Positions 44,779 through 55,227 of a DNA stretch of 64,000 nt are shown piece after piece. Each line of letters opens with the position of its first letter. Within the stretch, counting starts at the first letter, position 1. The notes below the pieces were generated by a model, which was given only the letters and a program-made list of their open reading frames with translations, was not told the DNA's origin and ran no database searches. Position numbers and translations under genes: made by a program. The DNA is taken from positions 833,426 to 897,425 of the forward strand of contig NZ_JH976537.1 of NCBI RefSeq assembly GCF_000309385.1, read 5' to 3'. Source of the stretch: Nodosilinea nodulosa PCC 7104. GTDB lineage: Bacteria > Cyanobacteriota > Cyanobacteriia > Phormidesmidales > Phormidesmidaceae.

Positions 44779-45996
44779 TCAGGCAATGCTGCCGCGCTTG
44801 CGGGCTTCTTTGTAGGAGGTGCCCACGTTCTTGAGCCCGGCCCGAATCATTTCCTGCTCCAGTAGGGCAAAAAAGCGCGTGCGATCGCCCCCCCGCACCA
44901 CCGCCTGGTTATGGGCCTCGGCCAGGGCCACCGGATACCCGTAGCCCTTCTGCACCTGGGTCAGCACCATGCGCAGAGCGCTTTCACACAGCGCGGCGTC
45001 GGCCATCACCCACTGGGGCACCTCCACCCGCGCCACCTCAGACCCCACGTTGAGGTAGCAGAAGTAGACCCGATGCTCGTCGTAGAGGTCGAGAATGCTG
45101 GCGGTGCTGCGCCAGAAGGGGCTGCGATCGCCCACCGCCAGCTCCGTGGCCCAAAATGTTGCATCCCGCAGGGGCAAAAAGCTGCCGCAGGGGGCGCGCT
45201 CACTCAAGTTGCCGTCGGTGCCGCCGCAGTGGCTCTGGCAGTCGGGCGTAGCGAAGGGGCAGGCCGCTAGCCGCAGGAAGTTCATCGCCTCGCCGCTGCG
45301 GCTGGCGCTGAGGTAGCCCACCAGGGGAATGCCCACCTGCCGCAGCCGCTCCCACGCGTCGAGGATGGGGGGCAGGATGCGATCGCGGGCCTCAGCGGGC
45401 AGCGCCTCCAAAAACCAGTAGATCAGCGACCCATCCACCAGGGCCAGGGCTGGTACTCTATCCGTTTCGAGATTTCCTTCGCCTAAATTATCGTGGATAG
45501 CTTCGCCCAGCTCGGCCAGCACCACCGCCTCGGCCACGGTGCGGCGGTGGCCCATCCACTCTTCGGTGCTAATGCCCCACTGGCGCGATAGGTAGAGGTC
45601 TTCGGCCCGGTACACCACCTCCGGCAGGCTATCCAGCAATGGGAAGCGGCCCTGGCCGTAGTGCAGCACCACCCGGCCCACGTTGATCAAATAGCAGTAG
45701 GCGATCTCGTGGTGGCTGGGGGAAATTTGCGACCCGTCGGTGGCCAGCACCGTATGGGCCTCTGGGGCGGCGGTGACCGGGGTGCGCAGGGCGAGGGGTT
45801 CGGTGGGCTGGGCGGCGGTAAAGGGGGCGCGATCGCCCCAGGTCTCGGCCTCGGCCACCAGCTCGGCCTGGCGGGTGGCGGCGATCGCCATCAGCCTGCG
45901 GGCCGCCGCTACCCGCTCCTGGGCGGCAGCGGCCTCCTGGCTCAGGTGCTGACTAATGCCCTGCATTTGCTGGGCCAGCTTCATCAGGTCAAGCAT
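44779..45996 (-). CDS. nurA: NurA-domain DNA repair nuclease
   Basis: NurA is a 5'-3' nuclease that works with HerA in archaeal end resection; cyanobacterial homologues are annotated as DSB repair nucleases. The 405 residues have the NurA core, with ATDGSQISPSHHEIAYCYLINVG (catalytic Asp in TDGS), ALVDGSLIYWFLEAL, and VGYLSASRSGEAMNFLR. The C-terminal PVALAEAHNQAVVRGGDR is standard. I choose ATG 45996 (LDLMKLAQQMQG), since homologues start there; the frame is open to 46038. No herA gene is adjacent. Confidence 0.85.
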   Translation of the reverse strand: MLDLMKLAQQMQGISQHLSQEAAAAQERVAAARRLMAIAATRQAELVAEAETWGDRAPFTAAQPTEPLALRTPVTAAPEAHTVLATDGSQISPSHHEIAYCYLINVGRVVLHYGQGRFPLLDSLPEVVYRAEDLYLSRQWGISTEEWMGHRRTVAEAVVLAELGEAIHDNLGEGNLETDRVPALALVDGSLIYWFLEALPAEARDRILPPILDAWERLRQVGIPLVGYLSASRSGEAMNFLRLAACPFATPDCQSHCGGTDGNLSERAPCGSFLPLRDATFWATELAVGDRSPFWRSTASILDLYDEHRVYFCYLNVGSEVARVEVPQWVMADAALCESALRMVLTQVQKGYGYPVALAEAHNQAVVRGGDRTRFFALLEQEMIRAGLKNVGTSYKEARKRGSIA

Positions 45997-46141
45997 AATT
46001 CGAGGAATTTGGTACGCCCATACTATCATTTCTGGCATTTCCGGGATTTTTCGTTAGAATCTGCCGCCTACGGATGCCACTTTGGCCTGCGTCGGTATAC
46101 TGTCGTGTGGCTTGTATTTTGGTCGTGTTCTGGTCGTGCTT

Positions 46142-47677
46142 ATGGAGTCAAAATGGCTCACCCTAGGGTTTACGTCAGCAGCTCTGGCAACCGTGGGTGC
46201 CCTGGTCATCGCTGCCCCTGCTCGGGCGGCAACCTTACAGCACTGGTGGTTTGATGCCCAAACCAACCAGCTGGTGTTCACCACCGACAGTGAGGTGCAG
46301 CCCCGGGCACAGCTGCTGGCCAACCCCACCCGCATCGTCATTGACCTGCCCAACACACAGCTGGGCAATACGACGACTAACCAGGCCGTGGGCGGTGCCA
46401 TTCGCGAGGTGCGGGTAGGCCAGTTCGATCGCCAAACCGCCCGCCTGGTCATTGAAATCGCCCCCGGCTACAGCCTCAACCCCCAGGATGTGCGGGTGCA
46501 GGGCGTTCGCCCCAACCAGTGGGCGGTGCAGCTGCCCGCCCCCAGACCCGGCTCAGCCCCCGCCGCCGGATCTATTCCTGCCCCCAGCGCCAGCGCTAAC
46601 CGGGTAGAGGGCAACACCGGCACCGGGGCCGCCGCTATTCTCAGCGGCGTGGTTGCCACCGGCGACGGCTTTTTAATTCGGCTCAGCGGCACGGCACCCA
46701 CCCCCTCGGTACAGTTCACCCGCGACGACGCCGACAATCGCTACGCCGTTATCGACCTGCCCAACACGGCGGTGGCGGGCAACCTCCGCCCCGACGATCT
46801 GCCCAACTATCGCTACAGCGTCGTCACCTGGGATGTAGCCCAGCAGGCCACCACGCCCCCCTCCACCCGCATTACCCTCAAGCTTGGCCCCACCAGTCCC
46901 GACTGGCGCGCCCTGCGCAACAGCAGCGGGGTAATTGTGCTGCCCCCCAGCGGCGTGCCCATCAGCAGCGTGTCCGATGAACCACCGCCGCTCGCCACCG
47001 CCCCCAGTTCGCCACCCACCACCACCGCCCAGGCCCCACCCCCGGCTCGGCCAGCCCAGCCCGCCACACCTCCTCCCACCCGGTCGGTGGAGCCCCCAGC
47101 CACTCCTCCCGAACTGCCCACGGTGCCCAACGGGCGGGTGGTTGTGGTCATTGATCCTGGCCACGGCGGTCGCGACCCCGGTGCCGTCGGGATCAACAGC
47201 CTGCAAGAAATCCAGGTGATTTTTCCGATTTCGCTGCGGGTGAGAGACCTCCTCGAAGCCCAGGGGGTGACGGTGGTGATGACCCGGCAGGAAAATGTCA
47301 CTGTTGACTTGCAGGCCCGCACCGCTCTTGCCAACCGCGCCCAGGCCAATTTGTTTGTCAGCATCCACGCCAACTCAATTAGCCTCAGCCGCCCCGATGT
47401 CAACGGGATTGAGTCGTACCACGCCTCCGATACCGGCCAGCGATTGGCGGCCACGCTCCAGGCCAGCATGCTGGCGGCAACCGGAATGCGCGATCGCGGC
47501 GTCAAGCAGGCCCGCTTCTACGTGCTGCGGCACACCGATATGCCCGCCGCCCTGGTCGAGGTGGGGTTCGTCACCGGCGCGCAGGACTATCCCCGATTGA
47601 ACGACCCGGCCTGGCGCGAAATCATGGCCCAGGCGATCGCCCGCGGCATTCTGCAATACATTCAGCAGGGATTGTAG
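46142..47677 (+). CDS. N-acetylmuramoyl-L-alanine amidase with AMIN domain
   Basis: The enzyme cleaves peptide stems from peptidoglycan in the periplasm, as AmiC does at septa. The 511 residues begin with a signal peptide ending AAPARAA, then one or two AMIN domains (about 30-140 and 165-255), a Pro-rich linker of about 60 residues, and an Amidase_3 domain. The zinc ligands sit in VVVIDPGHGGRDPGA, the Glu of LQEIQVIF and LFVSIHANS. VEVGFVT carries the catalytic Glu. The ATG at 46142 is chosen over an open extension to 46082 because it opens directly on the signal peptide. The next gene starts seven bases after the stop. Confidence 0.92.
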   Translation: MESKWLTLGFTSAALATVGALVIAAPARAATLQHWWFDAQTNQLVFTTDSEVQPRAQLLANPTRIVIDLPNTQLGNTTTNQAVGGAIREVRVGQFDRQTARLVIEIAPGYSLNPQDVRVQGVRPNQWAVQLPAPRPGSAPAAGSIPAPSASANRVEGNTGTGAAAILSGVVATGDGFLIRLSGTAPTPSVQFTRDDADNRYAVIDLPNTAVAGNLRPDDLPNYRYSVVTWDVAQQATTPPSTRITLKLGPTSPDWRALRNSSGVIVLPPSGVPISSVSDEPPPLATAPSSPPTTTAQAPPPARPAQPATPPPTRSVEPPATPPELPTVPNGRVVVVIDPGHGGRDPGAVGINSLQEIQVIFPISLRVRDLLEAQGVTVVMTRQENVTVDLQARTALANRAQANLFVSIHANSISLSRPDVNGIESYHASDTGQRLAATLQASMLAATGMRDRGVKQARFYVLRHTDMPAALVEVGFVTGAQDYPRLNDPAWREIMAQAIARGILQYIQQGL

Positions 47678-47683
47678 ATTCCA

Positions 47684-48484
47684 GTGGCCTACTGGTTTAG
47701 AGGCAGCCTTTGCCAGGGCAGCGATATTGCCCTGGCCGTCGATGAGCCTGCCTTTCTCTACGGCGCCACGGCGTTTACCACCCTGCGGGTCTATGGCCAC
47801 AGCCTCGACCACCCCCTCACGGCCTGGTCGGCCCACCAGGCGCGGCTCACCGAGACGCTGCAAACCTTTGGCTGGGCGACCCCAAATTGGTCCCAGGTGC
47901 GCCAGGGGGCCGCGTTGCTGCTGCGTGAATATGCCCTTCTACGCATTACCTGCTTCCCCAATGGCCGGGAACTGGTGAGCGGGCGACACCTGCCCGCCGA
48001 TTTAGACCAGATACAGGCCCAGGGAATTGCGGCCTGGGTGGCCCACGGAGAGCTATACCAGCGACCTGTGCCCGGCCACAAAACCGGCAACTACCTGGGC
48101 GCGTGGCTGGCCAGCCAGGCCGCCCAGGGCCAGGGGGCCAGGGAAGCCATTTTGCTAGATGCCCAGGGGCATTGGCTCGAAACCAGCACCGGCAACCTCT
48201 GGGGCTGGGCCAACGGTCGGTGGCATACCCCTGGCCTGGGGGCGGGCCTGCTGCCGGGGATCGTCCGCACCTACCTGATTGACTATTTGAGGCAGCGGGG
48301 AGAGCGAGTCGAGCAATCTCCCTGGCCACCGGGGGTAATTCCGCGCTTTGAGGTGCTGGCCTACAGCAACTCAGGGGTGCAGATAGTCCCCATTCACACA
48401 GTTTTGGGCGATCGCAGTAGACTGGAGGTTAACCCCAAGCACCCGGCCCTAGAGGCTTTGCGGGCTGCATTTAGGGAAAATTAA
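47684..48484 (+). CDS. aminotransferase class IV, aminodeoxychorismate lyase-like
   Basis: The 266 residues resemble PabC/BCAT fold-type IV PLP enzymes: FLYGATAFTTLRVYGH at the N-terminus, the PLP lysine in PVPGHKTGNYLG, and ETSTGNLWGW with GLLPGIVRTYLID later. PabC converts aminodeoxychorismate to p-aminobenzoate for folate synthesis. The cyanobacterial family is consistent with that, but D-amino-acid or branched-chain transaminases cannot be ruled out. The GTG start at 47684 follows the amidase stop by six bases. Confidence 0.8.
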   Translation: MAYWFRGSLCQGSDIALAVDEPAFLYGATAFTTLRVYGHSLDHPLTAWSAHQARLTETLQTFGWATPNWSQVRQGAALLLREYALLRITCFPNGRELVSGRHLPADLDQIQAQGIAAWVAHGELYQRPVPGHKTGNYLGAWLASQAAQGQGAREAILLDAQGHWLETSTGNLWGWANGRWHTPGLGAGLLPGIVRTYLIDYLRQRGERVEQSPWPPGVIPRFEVLAYSNSGVQIVPIHTVLGDRSRLEVNPKHPALEALRAAFREN

Positions 48485-48650
48485 CCCCTATTCCAATTAT
48501 CGATTAGCTCATTCCGACAGATGACGTTAACATAAGTTAATATCTCTCTAATCATGGCGGCCTACTCAAACATTGGCCCCGAACGGGTTTCATTGGAAAC
48601 GGTTTCTTAGAAACAGTTCATCTCAAGAAGTAAGTGGAGGCATTAGCCCG

Positions 48651-50492
48651 GTGAACAAACGGTGGAGAAATGCAGGTCTGTATGCCCTGCTGGTCGTTGT
48701 AGTGATTGCGCTGGCGACCGCTATTTTTGATGGTTCTGGCCCCGAAACCAAAACCTGGCGCTACAGCCAGTTTCTAGATGCGGTGCAAAATAACCAGATC
48801 GAGCGCGTCAGCATCAGCGCCGATCGCACCCGCGCCCGCTTTACCGACCCCGAAGGCAACGGCCAGGTCATCGTCAACCTGCCCAACGACCAGGAGCTGA
48901 TCAGCACCCTGGAAGACAACAACGTCGATATCGTTGTCATGCCCCAGAGCGACGACAGCGTATGGGTGCGGGCCTTTAGCACCCTGCTGATTCCGGTGCT
49001 GCTGCTGGGGGTGCTGTTCTTTGTGCTGCGGCGGGCCCAAAGCGGTCCCGGCAACCAGGCGATGAACTTCGGCAAGTCGAAGGCGCGGGTGCAAATGGAG
49101 CCCCAAACCCAGGTCACCTTTGGCGATGTGGCCGGCATTGAGCAGGCCAAGCTAGAGCTAACCGAAGTCGTCGACTTCCTCAAAAATGCCGATCGCTTTA
49201 CCGCTGTCGGCGCCAAAATTCCCAAGGGCGTGCTGCTGGTTGGCCCTCCCGGTACCGGTAAAACCCTGCTGGCCAAGGCCGTAGCGGGCGAAGCGGGGGT
49301 GCCCTTCTTCTCCATCTCTGGTTCCGAGTTTGTCGAAATGTTTGTGGGCGTCGGTGCCTCCCGCGTCCGCGACCTGTTTGAGCAGGCCAAGGCCAACGCC
49401 CCCTGTATCGTCTTTATCGACGAGATTGACGCCGTGGGTCGCCAGCGGGGCGCAGGCCTCGGCGGCGGCAACGACGAGCGCGAGCAAACCCTCAACCAGC
49501 TGCTCACCGAGATGGACGGCTTTGAGGGCAACACCGGCATCATCATCATCGCGGCCACCAACCGCCCCGACGTGCTGGATGCGGCCCTGCTGCGCCCCGG
49601 TCGTTTTGACCGCCAGGTGGTGGTCGATCGCCCCGACTACGCCGGTCGGCTCGAAATCCTCAACGTCCACGCCCGCGGCAAGACCTTCTCCAAGGATGTG
49701 GATCTGCAAAAGATCGCCCGCCGCACCCCTGGGTTCACCGGGGCCGATCTGTCGAACCTGCTGAACGAGGCCGCGATCCTGGCCGCCCGCCGCAACCTCA
49801 CCGAAATCTCCATGGATGAGGTCAACGATGCGATCGATCGCGTCCTGGCCGGCCCTGAGAAGAAAGACCGCGTGATGAGCGAAAAGCGCAAGGAGCTGGT
49901 CGCCTACCACGAGGCGGGTCACGCCCTGGTCGGTGCCCTGATGCCCGACTACGACCCGGTGCAGAAGATCAGCATTATCCCCCGCGGTCGGGCCGGTGGC
50001 TTGACCTGGTTTACCCCCAGCGAAGATCGTCTAGAGTCGGGCCTGTACTCCCGCTCCTACCTGCAAAACCAGATGGCCGTGGCCCTCGGGGGCCGCATCG
50101 CCGAAGAGATTATCTTCGGCGAAGAAGAAGTCACCACCGGGGCCTCCAACGACCTCCAGCAGGTGGCCCGCGTGGCTCGTCAGATGGTGACTCGCTTCGG
50201 CATGAGCGACAAGCTTGGCCCGGTAGCCCTGGGTCGTCAGCAGGGCAACATGTTCCTGGGTCGCGACATCGCCGCCGAGCGCGACTTCTCTGAAGAAACC
50301 GCCGCCACGATTGACTCTGAGGTGCGCGGTCTGGTGGATCAGGCCTACACCCGCGCCAAGCAGGTGCTCACCAACAACCGCCACGTGCTCGATCAGCTGG
50401 CCAACATGCTGGTCGACAAAGAAACCGTCGATTCGGAAGAGCTACAGCAGCTGCTCGCCACCAACGATGTGAGCATGGCTTCGATCGTGTAA
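48651..50492 (+). CDS. ftsH: ATP-dependent zinc metalloprotease FtsH, FtsH3 type
   Basis: FtsH is a membrane AAA+ protease; in cyanobacteria FtsH3 pairs with FtsH1 or FtsH2 in essential or photosystem II repair complexes. The 613 residues have an N-terminal membrane helix after [17 protein letters not shown], a periplasmic part, a second helix, the AAA domain with [16 protein letters not shown] and [13 protein letters not shown], the [12 protein letters not shown], and the protease motif HEAGH. N-terminal [10 protein letters not shown] and C-terminal STNDVKMA-like NDVSMASIV resemble Synechocystis FtsH3. The start is a GTG at 48651 with GGAGG upstream. A frame open to 48573 has no such support. 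Confidence 0.95.
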   Translation: MNKRWRNAGLYALLVVVVIALATAIFDGSGPETKTWRYSQFLDAVQNNQIERVSISADRTRARFTDPEGNGQVIVNLPNDQELISTLEDNNVDIVVMPQSDDSVWVRAFSTLLIPVLLLGVLFFVLRRAQSGPGNQAMNFGKSKARVQMEPQTQVTFGDVAGIEQAKLELTEVVDFLKNADRFTAVGAKIPKGVLLVGPPGTGKTLLAKAVAGEAGVPFFSISGSEFVEMFVGVGASRVRDLFEQAKANAPCIVFIDEIDAVGRQRGAGLGGGNDEREQTLNQLLTEMDGFEGNTGIIIIAATNRPDVLDAALLRPGRFDRQVVVDRPDYAGRLEILNVHARGKTFSKDVDLQKIARRTPGFTGADLSNLLNEAAILAARRNLTEISMDEVNDAIDRVLAGPEKKDRVMSEKRKELVAYHEAGHALVGALMPDYDPVQKISIIPRGRAGGLTWFTPSEDRLESGLYSRSYLQNQMAVALGGRIAEEIIFGEEEVTTGASNDLQQVARVARQMVTRFGMSDKLGPVALGRQQGNMFLGRDIAAERDFSEETAATIDSEVRGLVDQAYTRAKQVLTNNRHVLDQLANMLVDKETVDSEELQQLLATNDVSMASIV

Positions 50493-50524
50493 ACCACGCT
50501 AAAGCCTTCAAGATTCGATAGATT

Positions 50525-50553
50525 AGGGGATGTCTAAGGGCATCCCCTTTTTT
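50525..50553 (+). terminator. intrinsic terminator of ftsH
   Basis: AGGGGATG pairs with CATCCCCT over 8 bp around an 8-base loop and is followed by a run of six T. It lies 32 bases after the ftsH stop. Confidence 0.9.
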
Positions 50554-50696
50554 GTGTAGGAGATGAAGCAACCAAGGCGATCGGGAATTTCCCGCAGGGC
50601 TGCTATGGCAGCTCAGCCCTCTGGGGCATTTCCTGTCACCCCAGCTCACCGTGCGGCTAGATGATGTTGTGCCGCGATCGCCTGATCTCTCCCCGC

Positions 50697-52076
50697 CTAA
50701 ATACAGTCCTGAATCGCCTGCTCTAGAATAGCCAGCCCTTCGTCCAGTTCGGCCTCGGTTACGGTCAGCGGCGGGGCAATGCGCCACACGCTGCCCATGC
50801 CGGGTAGGGCGGTGATATTCATGCTCAGCCCCAGCTCCAGGCAGCGGCTGGTGATTGCGGCCCCGGTTTCGGGATCGGGCTGGCGGCGATCGCGATCTTT
50901 CACCAGCTCCACCCCCAGCAGCAGCCCCCGCCCGCGCACATCGCCGATCATCTCGTAGCGGTCCTTCAGCTCCAGCAGCCCCCGCTTCAGGTAGTCGCCC
51001 CGACTGGCGGCCTGCTCACTCAGGTTTTCGCTGGTCAGCACTTGCAGCACCGCCAGCCCCACCGCCGCTGGCATCGGGTCAGAGATGTGGGAGGTGTAGT
51101 AGATAAAGCCTTTCCCGTAGCAATCGGCTTCGACGGTTTCGCTGGTGACGGTGGCCGCCAGGGGTAGCCCGCCCCCCAGGGTTTTGGAGAGGGTCAAAAT
51201 ATCGGGCACAATGCCCAGCTGCTCAAAGGCAAAGAAGCTGCCCAGGCGACCAAAGGCGGTTTGCGCCTCGTCTAAAATCAGCAGCATCCCTCTGTCGTGG
51301 CAGTGGCGCTGGAGCTGCTGAAAGTAGCCCTCCGGCGGTTCCACAATCCCCCCAGCGCTGAGGATAGGTTCTACAATCACAGCGGCATAGGCCCCCACCG
51401 ACTGGCTGTCGACCAGGTCAAACCCCACCGCCAGGCAGGTCATATCGCACTGGTCCTGGCAGTGGCGGATGGGGCAGCGGTAGCAGTTCGGCGTGGGCAG
51501 GGCCAGGTTGCCCGGAATGGTCGGCCCATACCCCTTCCGGGCCGACACGAAGGTGCTGGCCCCGGCTCCGGCGGTCATGCCGTGCCAGGAGGCGCTGAGG
51601 CCCACCACCTCAAAGCCGCCGGTGTGCAGCTTGGCCATGCGCAGGGCGGCTTCGTTGGCCTCGCTGCCGGTGTTGAGAAACAGAGCCTTTTGCAGGGGGG
51701 GCGGCAGCCGCTGGCACAGCGCCTCGGCCAGTTCTACCACGGCGGGCGACAGCATGCTGCTGAACAGGTGCAGCACCTCTGCGCAGGCGCTGTGGATAGC
51801 CTGCACCACGGCGGGGTGGTTGTGGCCTAGGGTGGCGCACATTTGCCCCGAGGTAAAGTCGAGAATTTTGCGGCCCTGGCGATCGTACAGGTAGCTGCCC
51901 CGCGCCCGCTGAATCATCCGGGGGGCAAAGTCGCCGCCGTAGCGCACCAGATGGTGCTCAACGATGTCCCACAGCTCCTCATCCGAGGGCGGGCTGGGGC
52001 CAGTGCTCCCATTTGAACCCGTTGGCGAGCTGAGGGGAGCGGCAGTAGAGGGCAGGTCGCGGCTAGAGTCTGGCAT
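50697..52076 (-). CDS. class III PLP aminotransferase, 2,2-dialkylglycine decarboxylase-like
   Basis: The 459 residues show the class III pattern: LDFTSGQMCATLGHNHPAVV, NTGSEANEAALRMAKL, GLSASWHGMT, LILDEAQTAFGRLG, and LTLSKTLGGGLPLAATV with the PLP lysine. The HLVRYGGDFAPRMIQRA and SGQM segments are those of the dialkylglycine-decarboxylase branch rather than ornithine or GABA transaminases. A short Ser/Pro-rich N-terminal extension of about 30 residues is unusual. The cysteine-rich insert YRCPIRHCQDQCDMTC could bind metal. The substrate is uncertain. No operon partner. Confidence 0.85.
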   Translation of the reverse strand: MPDSSRDLPSTAAPLSSPTGSNGSTGPSPPSDEELWDIVEHHLVRYGGDFAPRMIQRARGSYLYDRQGRKILDFTSGQMCATLGHNHPAVVQAIHSACAEVLHLFSSMLSPAVVELAEALCQRLPPPLQKALFLNTGSEANEAALRMAKLHTGGFEVVGLSASWHGMTAGAGASTFVSARKGYGPTIPGNLALPTPNCYRCPIRHCQDQCDMTCLAVGFDLVDSQSVGAYAAVIVEPILSAGGIVEPPEGYFQQLQRHCHDRGMLLILDEAQTAFGRLGSFFAFEQLGIVPDILTLSKTLGGGLPLAATVTSETVEADCYGKGFIYYTSHISDPMPAAVGLAVLQVLTSENLSEQAASRGDYLKRGLLELKDRYEMIGDVRGRGLLLGVELVKDRDRRQPDPETGAAITSRCLELGLSMNITALPGMGSVWRIAPPLTVTEAELDEGLAILEQAIQDCI

Positions 52077-52222
52077 GGCTGGAGCTCAGAAAATACCCAT
52101 TCAGGGTAGCGGTAATTTCACCCTTCGGTTGTTGGGTGCGGCATCTAAAGCATTCGCCGTTGGGCACCCAGCTACAGCAGCGGTTAAAACAGGTACATAG
52201 TAGTCCTAAATAGCGCCGCCCT

Positions 52223-52426
52223 ATGTCGTCACCTCCGTCTCAGCCCGACTGCCCGATTACCGACTTAGTCAGCCAGTGCATCCAGGCTCGCACCATTACC
52301 CAGACCCAGTACCAGGAGCTAACGGCCCTGGTGCTGGCCGACGGCACCGTCGATGAGAGCGAGCGCAAGCAGGTCAACCGCCTCTTCGATGCCATTCAGG
52401 GCGGGCGAGTCAAAATTGTGGACTAG
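52223..52426 (+). CDS. small conserved cyanobacterial protein
   Basis: The 67 residues (LVSQCIQARTITQTQYQELT, then LADGTVDESERKQVNRLFDA) form a predicted helical hairpin, with an acidic DGTVDESER loop that resembles a tellurite-resistance TerB-like or EF-hand-like turn. I do not assign a family. The DNA has normal local codon use and a clear stop at 52424-52426. Confidence 0.65.
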   Translation: MSSPPSQPDCPITDLVSQCIQARTITQTQYQELTALVLADGTVDESERKQVNRLFDAIQGGRVKIVD

Positions 52427-52475
52427 GGGAAAGGGGATGAGGAAGGTGATGGGATGAGGGAGATGGGGAAGGCCG
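52427..52475. repeat. purine-rich low-complexity repeat
   Basis: GGGATGAGG, GTGATGGGATGAGGG and GATGGGG variants follow directly after the small gene. The composition matches the G-rich repeats at 16482 and 62139. Confidence 0.5.
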
Positions 52476-52522
52476 AACCTTAGAACTGCCACATTCCTCT
52501 ATTCGCCTATCTTCCCCAGTTT

Positions 52523-54511
52523 TCACTCTGTAACTCTGCCCGTCAGGGGTGAACTGGCGATCGCCCTTCCCTGCACCGGAATTCGCCCGGCTCTGTAGGC
52601 CAGCCGCCCGGCCAGGGTGGCCAGTCCCATGGCGCGCCCCATGGCAACGGGGTCGGCGGCCTTTGCGATCGCCGTGTTGATCAGCAGCGCGTCGGCGCCC
52701 ATCTCCATGGCCTCAGCCGCTTCGCTGGGGGTGCCAATGCCCGCATCCACCACCACGGGAACGGCGGCATTTTCGATGATGATCTGAATGTTGGCGGCGT
52801 TGCGAATGCCCTGGCCCGAGCCAATCGGTGAGCCCAGGGGCATAACGGTGGCGCAGCCTGCCTCTTCGAGGCGCTTGGCCAGCAGGGGGTCGGCGTTGAT
52901 GTAGGGCAGCACCGCAAAGCCTTCTTTGACCAGCTGCTCGGCGGCCTCCAGGGTGCCAATTGGGTCGGGCAGCAGATATTTCGCGTCGGGAATCACCTCC
53001 AGCTTGACAAAGTTGTTGTCTTCCTGGCCCAGGAGCTTGGCCATTTCGCGGCCCAGGCGGGCGACGCGAATGGCGTCCTCGGCGGTTTTGCAGCCCGCCG
53101 TATTGGGCAGCATCCAAAGGTTTGACCAGTCGAGGGCCTCGGCCAGCCCCTGGTGACCGGGGGCGTTGGTCTGCACCCGCCGCACCGCTACGGTGACAAT
53201 TTCGCAGCCGCTGGCGGCAATGCTCTGGCGCATGGTGGCAAAGTCGTCGTACTTGCCGCTGCCGGTCATCAGTCGGGAGGAAAAGGTGCGCCCGGCAATG
53301 ATCAGCGGGGAATCGCCAGGGGCGGGAGCCAGATCGGTATCTAGCCCGGAGGAAGGAGCAAGGGCAACATCGGTGAAGGTCATAGCCTGGGGGGGTGAAA
53401 AAACGGTGGAAGGGGCGGGCAGCGATCGCGAAACGCTATGAAAGCGGCGCCAGGAAAAAGGCTCCAGGCGAGCGTCCACCTGGCCCATCACCGCCTGGGC
53501 AACCAGCTGGGCGGTGATGGGGGCGAGCAAAATGCCGTTGCGGTAGTGGCCGGTGGCCAGGGTGAGGTTGGCGGCGGGGCCGGGGCCAAGGATGGGCCAC
53601 TCGTCGGGGGTCGCGGGCCGGTAGCCCCACCAGGTTTCTTCGAGGCTAAAGTGAGCCAGCTGGGGCAGCAGCGCGATCGCATTGTGCAGCAGCTGGTTCA
53701 CTCCCCCGGCGGTGTTGTGGGGGGCAAAGCCCACGTCTTCACTGGTGGCCCCCAGCACAATGCGGCCATCCCGGCGGGGCACGATGTAGATATCTTCGCC
53801 AAACAGCACCCGCTGCAGCGGCTGGGGCGTACCGTAACCGGCGGGCACCCGCAGGCTGGCCATTTCGCCTTTTTTGGGAAATACCGGCAGGGGCAGCAGC
53901 TCGCTGGCCCAGGCCCCGGTGGCCAGCACCACATGGCCTGAGCTAAAGTCGCCCGCCTGGGCGGTGCACACCCGCTCAACGCGGCCCTGGCGCTGCTGGA
54001 GGGCGATCGCCCCGGTGCCCTCGTGGAGGGTAACGCCCAGATCGATCACCGCCGATCGCAGGGCCTGCACCAGCAGCCGATTGTCCACCTGGCCCTCGTC
54101 GGGGTACCAGCGCGCGCCTCGCACGGCCTCGCCCAGGCCCGGCTGGTAGTAGCGCAGGGTTTCTGCCGCTAGCCAGCCTTCTGACACATCGGACTGGGAT
54201 TCAGGCGCACTGTAGCGCGGGGCCAAAATGCCGCAGGGCCAGTAGCCCACCGACTGCCCGGTGAGGGCCTCCAGCTTGCCGACCCAGGTGGGGTAGAGGG
54301 CCAGACTGTCCAGACACAGCGATCGCAGGGGGCCAGGGGGCAATCCCTCTGCCTGGGGGGCCAGCATGCCCGCAGCGGCGTGGCTGGCGGCCTGGGCAAA
54401 ATCGCGGCTGAGCACGGTGACCGAAACGCCCTGCTGCCGCAGCTCCAGCGCGATCGCAAGCCCAATGATGCCGCCCCCCACCACCAGGGCGTCGCTTACC
54501 TGATTTGCCAT
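52523..54511 (-). CDS. thiO-thiG: fused glycine oxidase ThiO / thiazole synthase ThiG
   Basis: Residues 1-365 are Thi[23 protein letters not shown] (FAD dinucleotide fold), VLATGAWAS, and [17 protein letters not shown]. It oxidises glycine to iminoacetate. Residues 400-662 are Thi[57 protein letters not shown]-like [14 protein letters not shown] and [23 protein letters not shown]. ThiG then builds the thiazole of thiamine. The fusion is known in cyanobacteria. A linker of about 40 residues rich in Ser/Pro/Ala joins them. The ThiS sulfur carrier is not adjacent. Confidence 0.95.
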   Translation of the reverse strand: MANQVSDALVVGGGIIGLAIALELRQQGVSVTVLSRDFAQAASHAAAGMLAPQAEGLPPGPLRSLCLDSLALYPTWVGKLEALTGQSVGYWPCGILAPRYSAPESQSDVSEGWLAAETLRYYQPGLGEAVRGARWYPDEGQVDNRLLVQALRSAVIDLGVTLHEGTGAIALQQRQGRVERVCTAQAGDFSSGHVVLATGAWASELLPLPVFPKKGEMASLRVPAGYGTPQPLQRVLFGEDIYIVPRRDGRIVLGATSEDVGFAPHNTAGGVNQLLHNAIALLPQLAHFSLEETWWGYRPATPDEWPILGPGPAANLTLATGHYRNGILLAPITAQLVAQAVMGQVDARLEPFSWRRFHSVSRSLPAPSTVFSPPQAMTFTDVALAPSSGLDTDLAPAPGDSPLIIAGRTFSSRLMTGSGKYDDFATMRQSIAASGCEIVTVAVRRVQTNAPGHQGLAEALDWSNLWMLPNTAGCKTAEDAIRVARLGREMAKLLGQEDNNFVKLEVIPDAKYLLPDPIGTLEAAEQLVKEGFAVLPYINADPLLAKRLEEAGCATVMPLGSPIGSGQGIRNAANIQIIIENAAVPVVVDAGIGTPSEAAEAMEMGADALLINTAIAKAADPVAMGRAMGLATLAGRLAYRAGRIPVQGRAIASSPLTGRVTE

Positions 54512-54602
54512 GCCGATTAACCCAAGTGCTCAATCATATTTTAGGGGATATTTAAGGGCACCTGGGGCCATAACCGCCGCCGCCTGGGCGGTGGGCAGCG
54601 CC

Positions 54603-55091
54603 TCACCACAGGGCGGGAATAGAGTCTACGTCAGGATCGGCGGGGCGCTGCTGCTCGACCCCGGGCCGCACCAGGCCGGGCTGAATCGGAGCGATATCGC
54701 CCGGATTGGCCGGAAACGTCGCGGCGGCCCCCGTGCGCGGAATCACGTTGCCGCTCTGGGGAGCCACCGTGCCCGCCCCGCCCGTGGTGGTGGGGGAAAT
54801 CGTGGCTCGCCCTCCCGGCGGCATGCCTGTCCCCGACGGATTGTTGGTGTTGAAGACCGTATCGGAGCTGGCCGAAACGCCGTTGCTGCCCACATCGCTC
54901 TGGCGCTGCACCAGCTGCCCGGCCTTATCTAAAGGCAGTGTGCCCAGATCGCTGTTGTCCCCCTGAGCCGCCGCATTGCGCTGGCTAAGCACCTGGGATC
55001 CCTGGGAGCGATCGGACAGCAGCTTGTTTAAGCCGCCGGTCAGCATCACCACGATAGCCGCCAAAATACCGCCAATAACGAAGCGATTCAT
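54603..55091 (-). CDS. membrane-anchored protein of unknown function
   Basis: The 162 residues have one N-terminal membrane helix (RFVIGGILAAIVVMLTGGL) and a long hydrophilic, disordered-looking tail rich in Gly, Pro, Thr and Asn, with no domain I recognise. The ATG at 55091 has AGGA five bases upstream, and is preferred to a GTG at 55103. It lies between thiO-thiG and the NACHT gene on the same strand, separated from the latter by about 135 bases. Confidence 0.65.
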   Translation of the reverse strand: MNRFVIGGILAAIVVMLTGGLNKLLSDRSQGSQVLSQRNAAAQGDNSDLGTLPLDKAGQLVQRQSDVGSNGVSASSDTVFNTNNPSGTGMPPGGRATISPTTTGGAGTVAPQSGNVIPRTGAAATFPANPGDIAPIQPGLVRPGVEQQRPADPDVDSIPALW

Positions 55092-55227
55092 AGCTTTCCT
55101 CACCCGTGCTTAGCTTTCTATCGTGGCGCAGATTTGAAGATCTGACGCATCGGCCAGCCAAATTTAGCCAAAATTTTTGGCAGACCCGCAAAATATCCAC
55201 CTGCCGGTGGACTGTCTTGCTCTGCTC

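Noticed and set aside
46673-47505. Two long minus-strand frames inside the amidase gene
   Set aside because: Shadow frames opposite a gene with intact AMIN and amidase motifs.
54512-54602. TPP riboswitch before thiO-thiG
   Set aside because: The short leader lacks the conserved CUGAGA and ACCUGA-type elements of the thi box.
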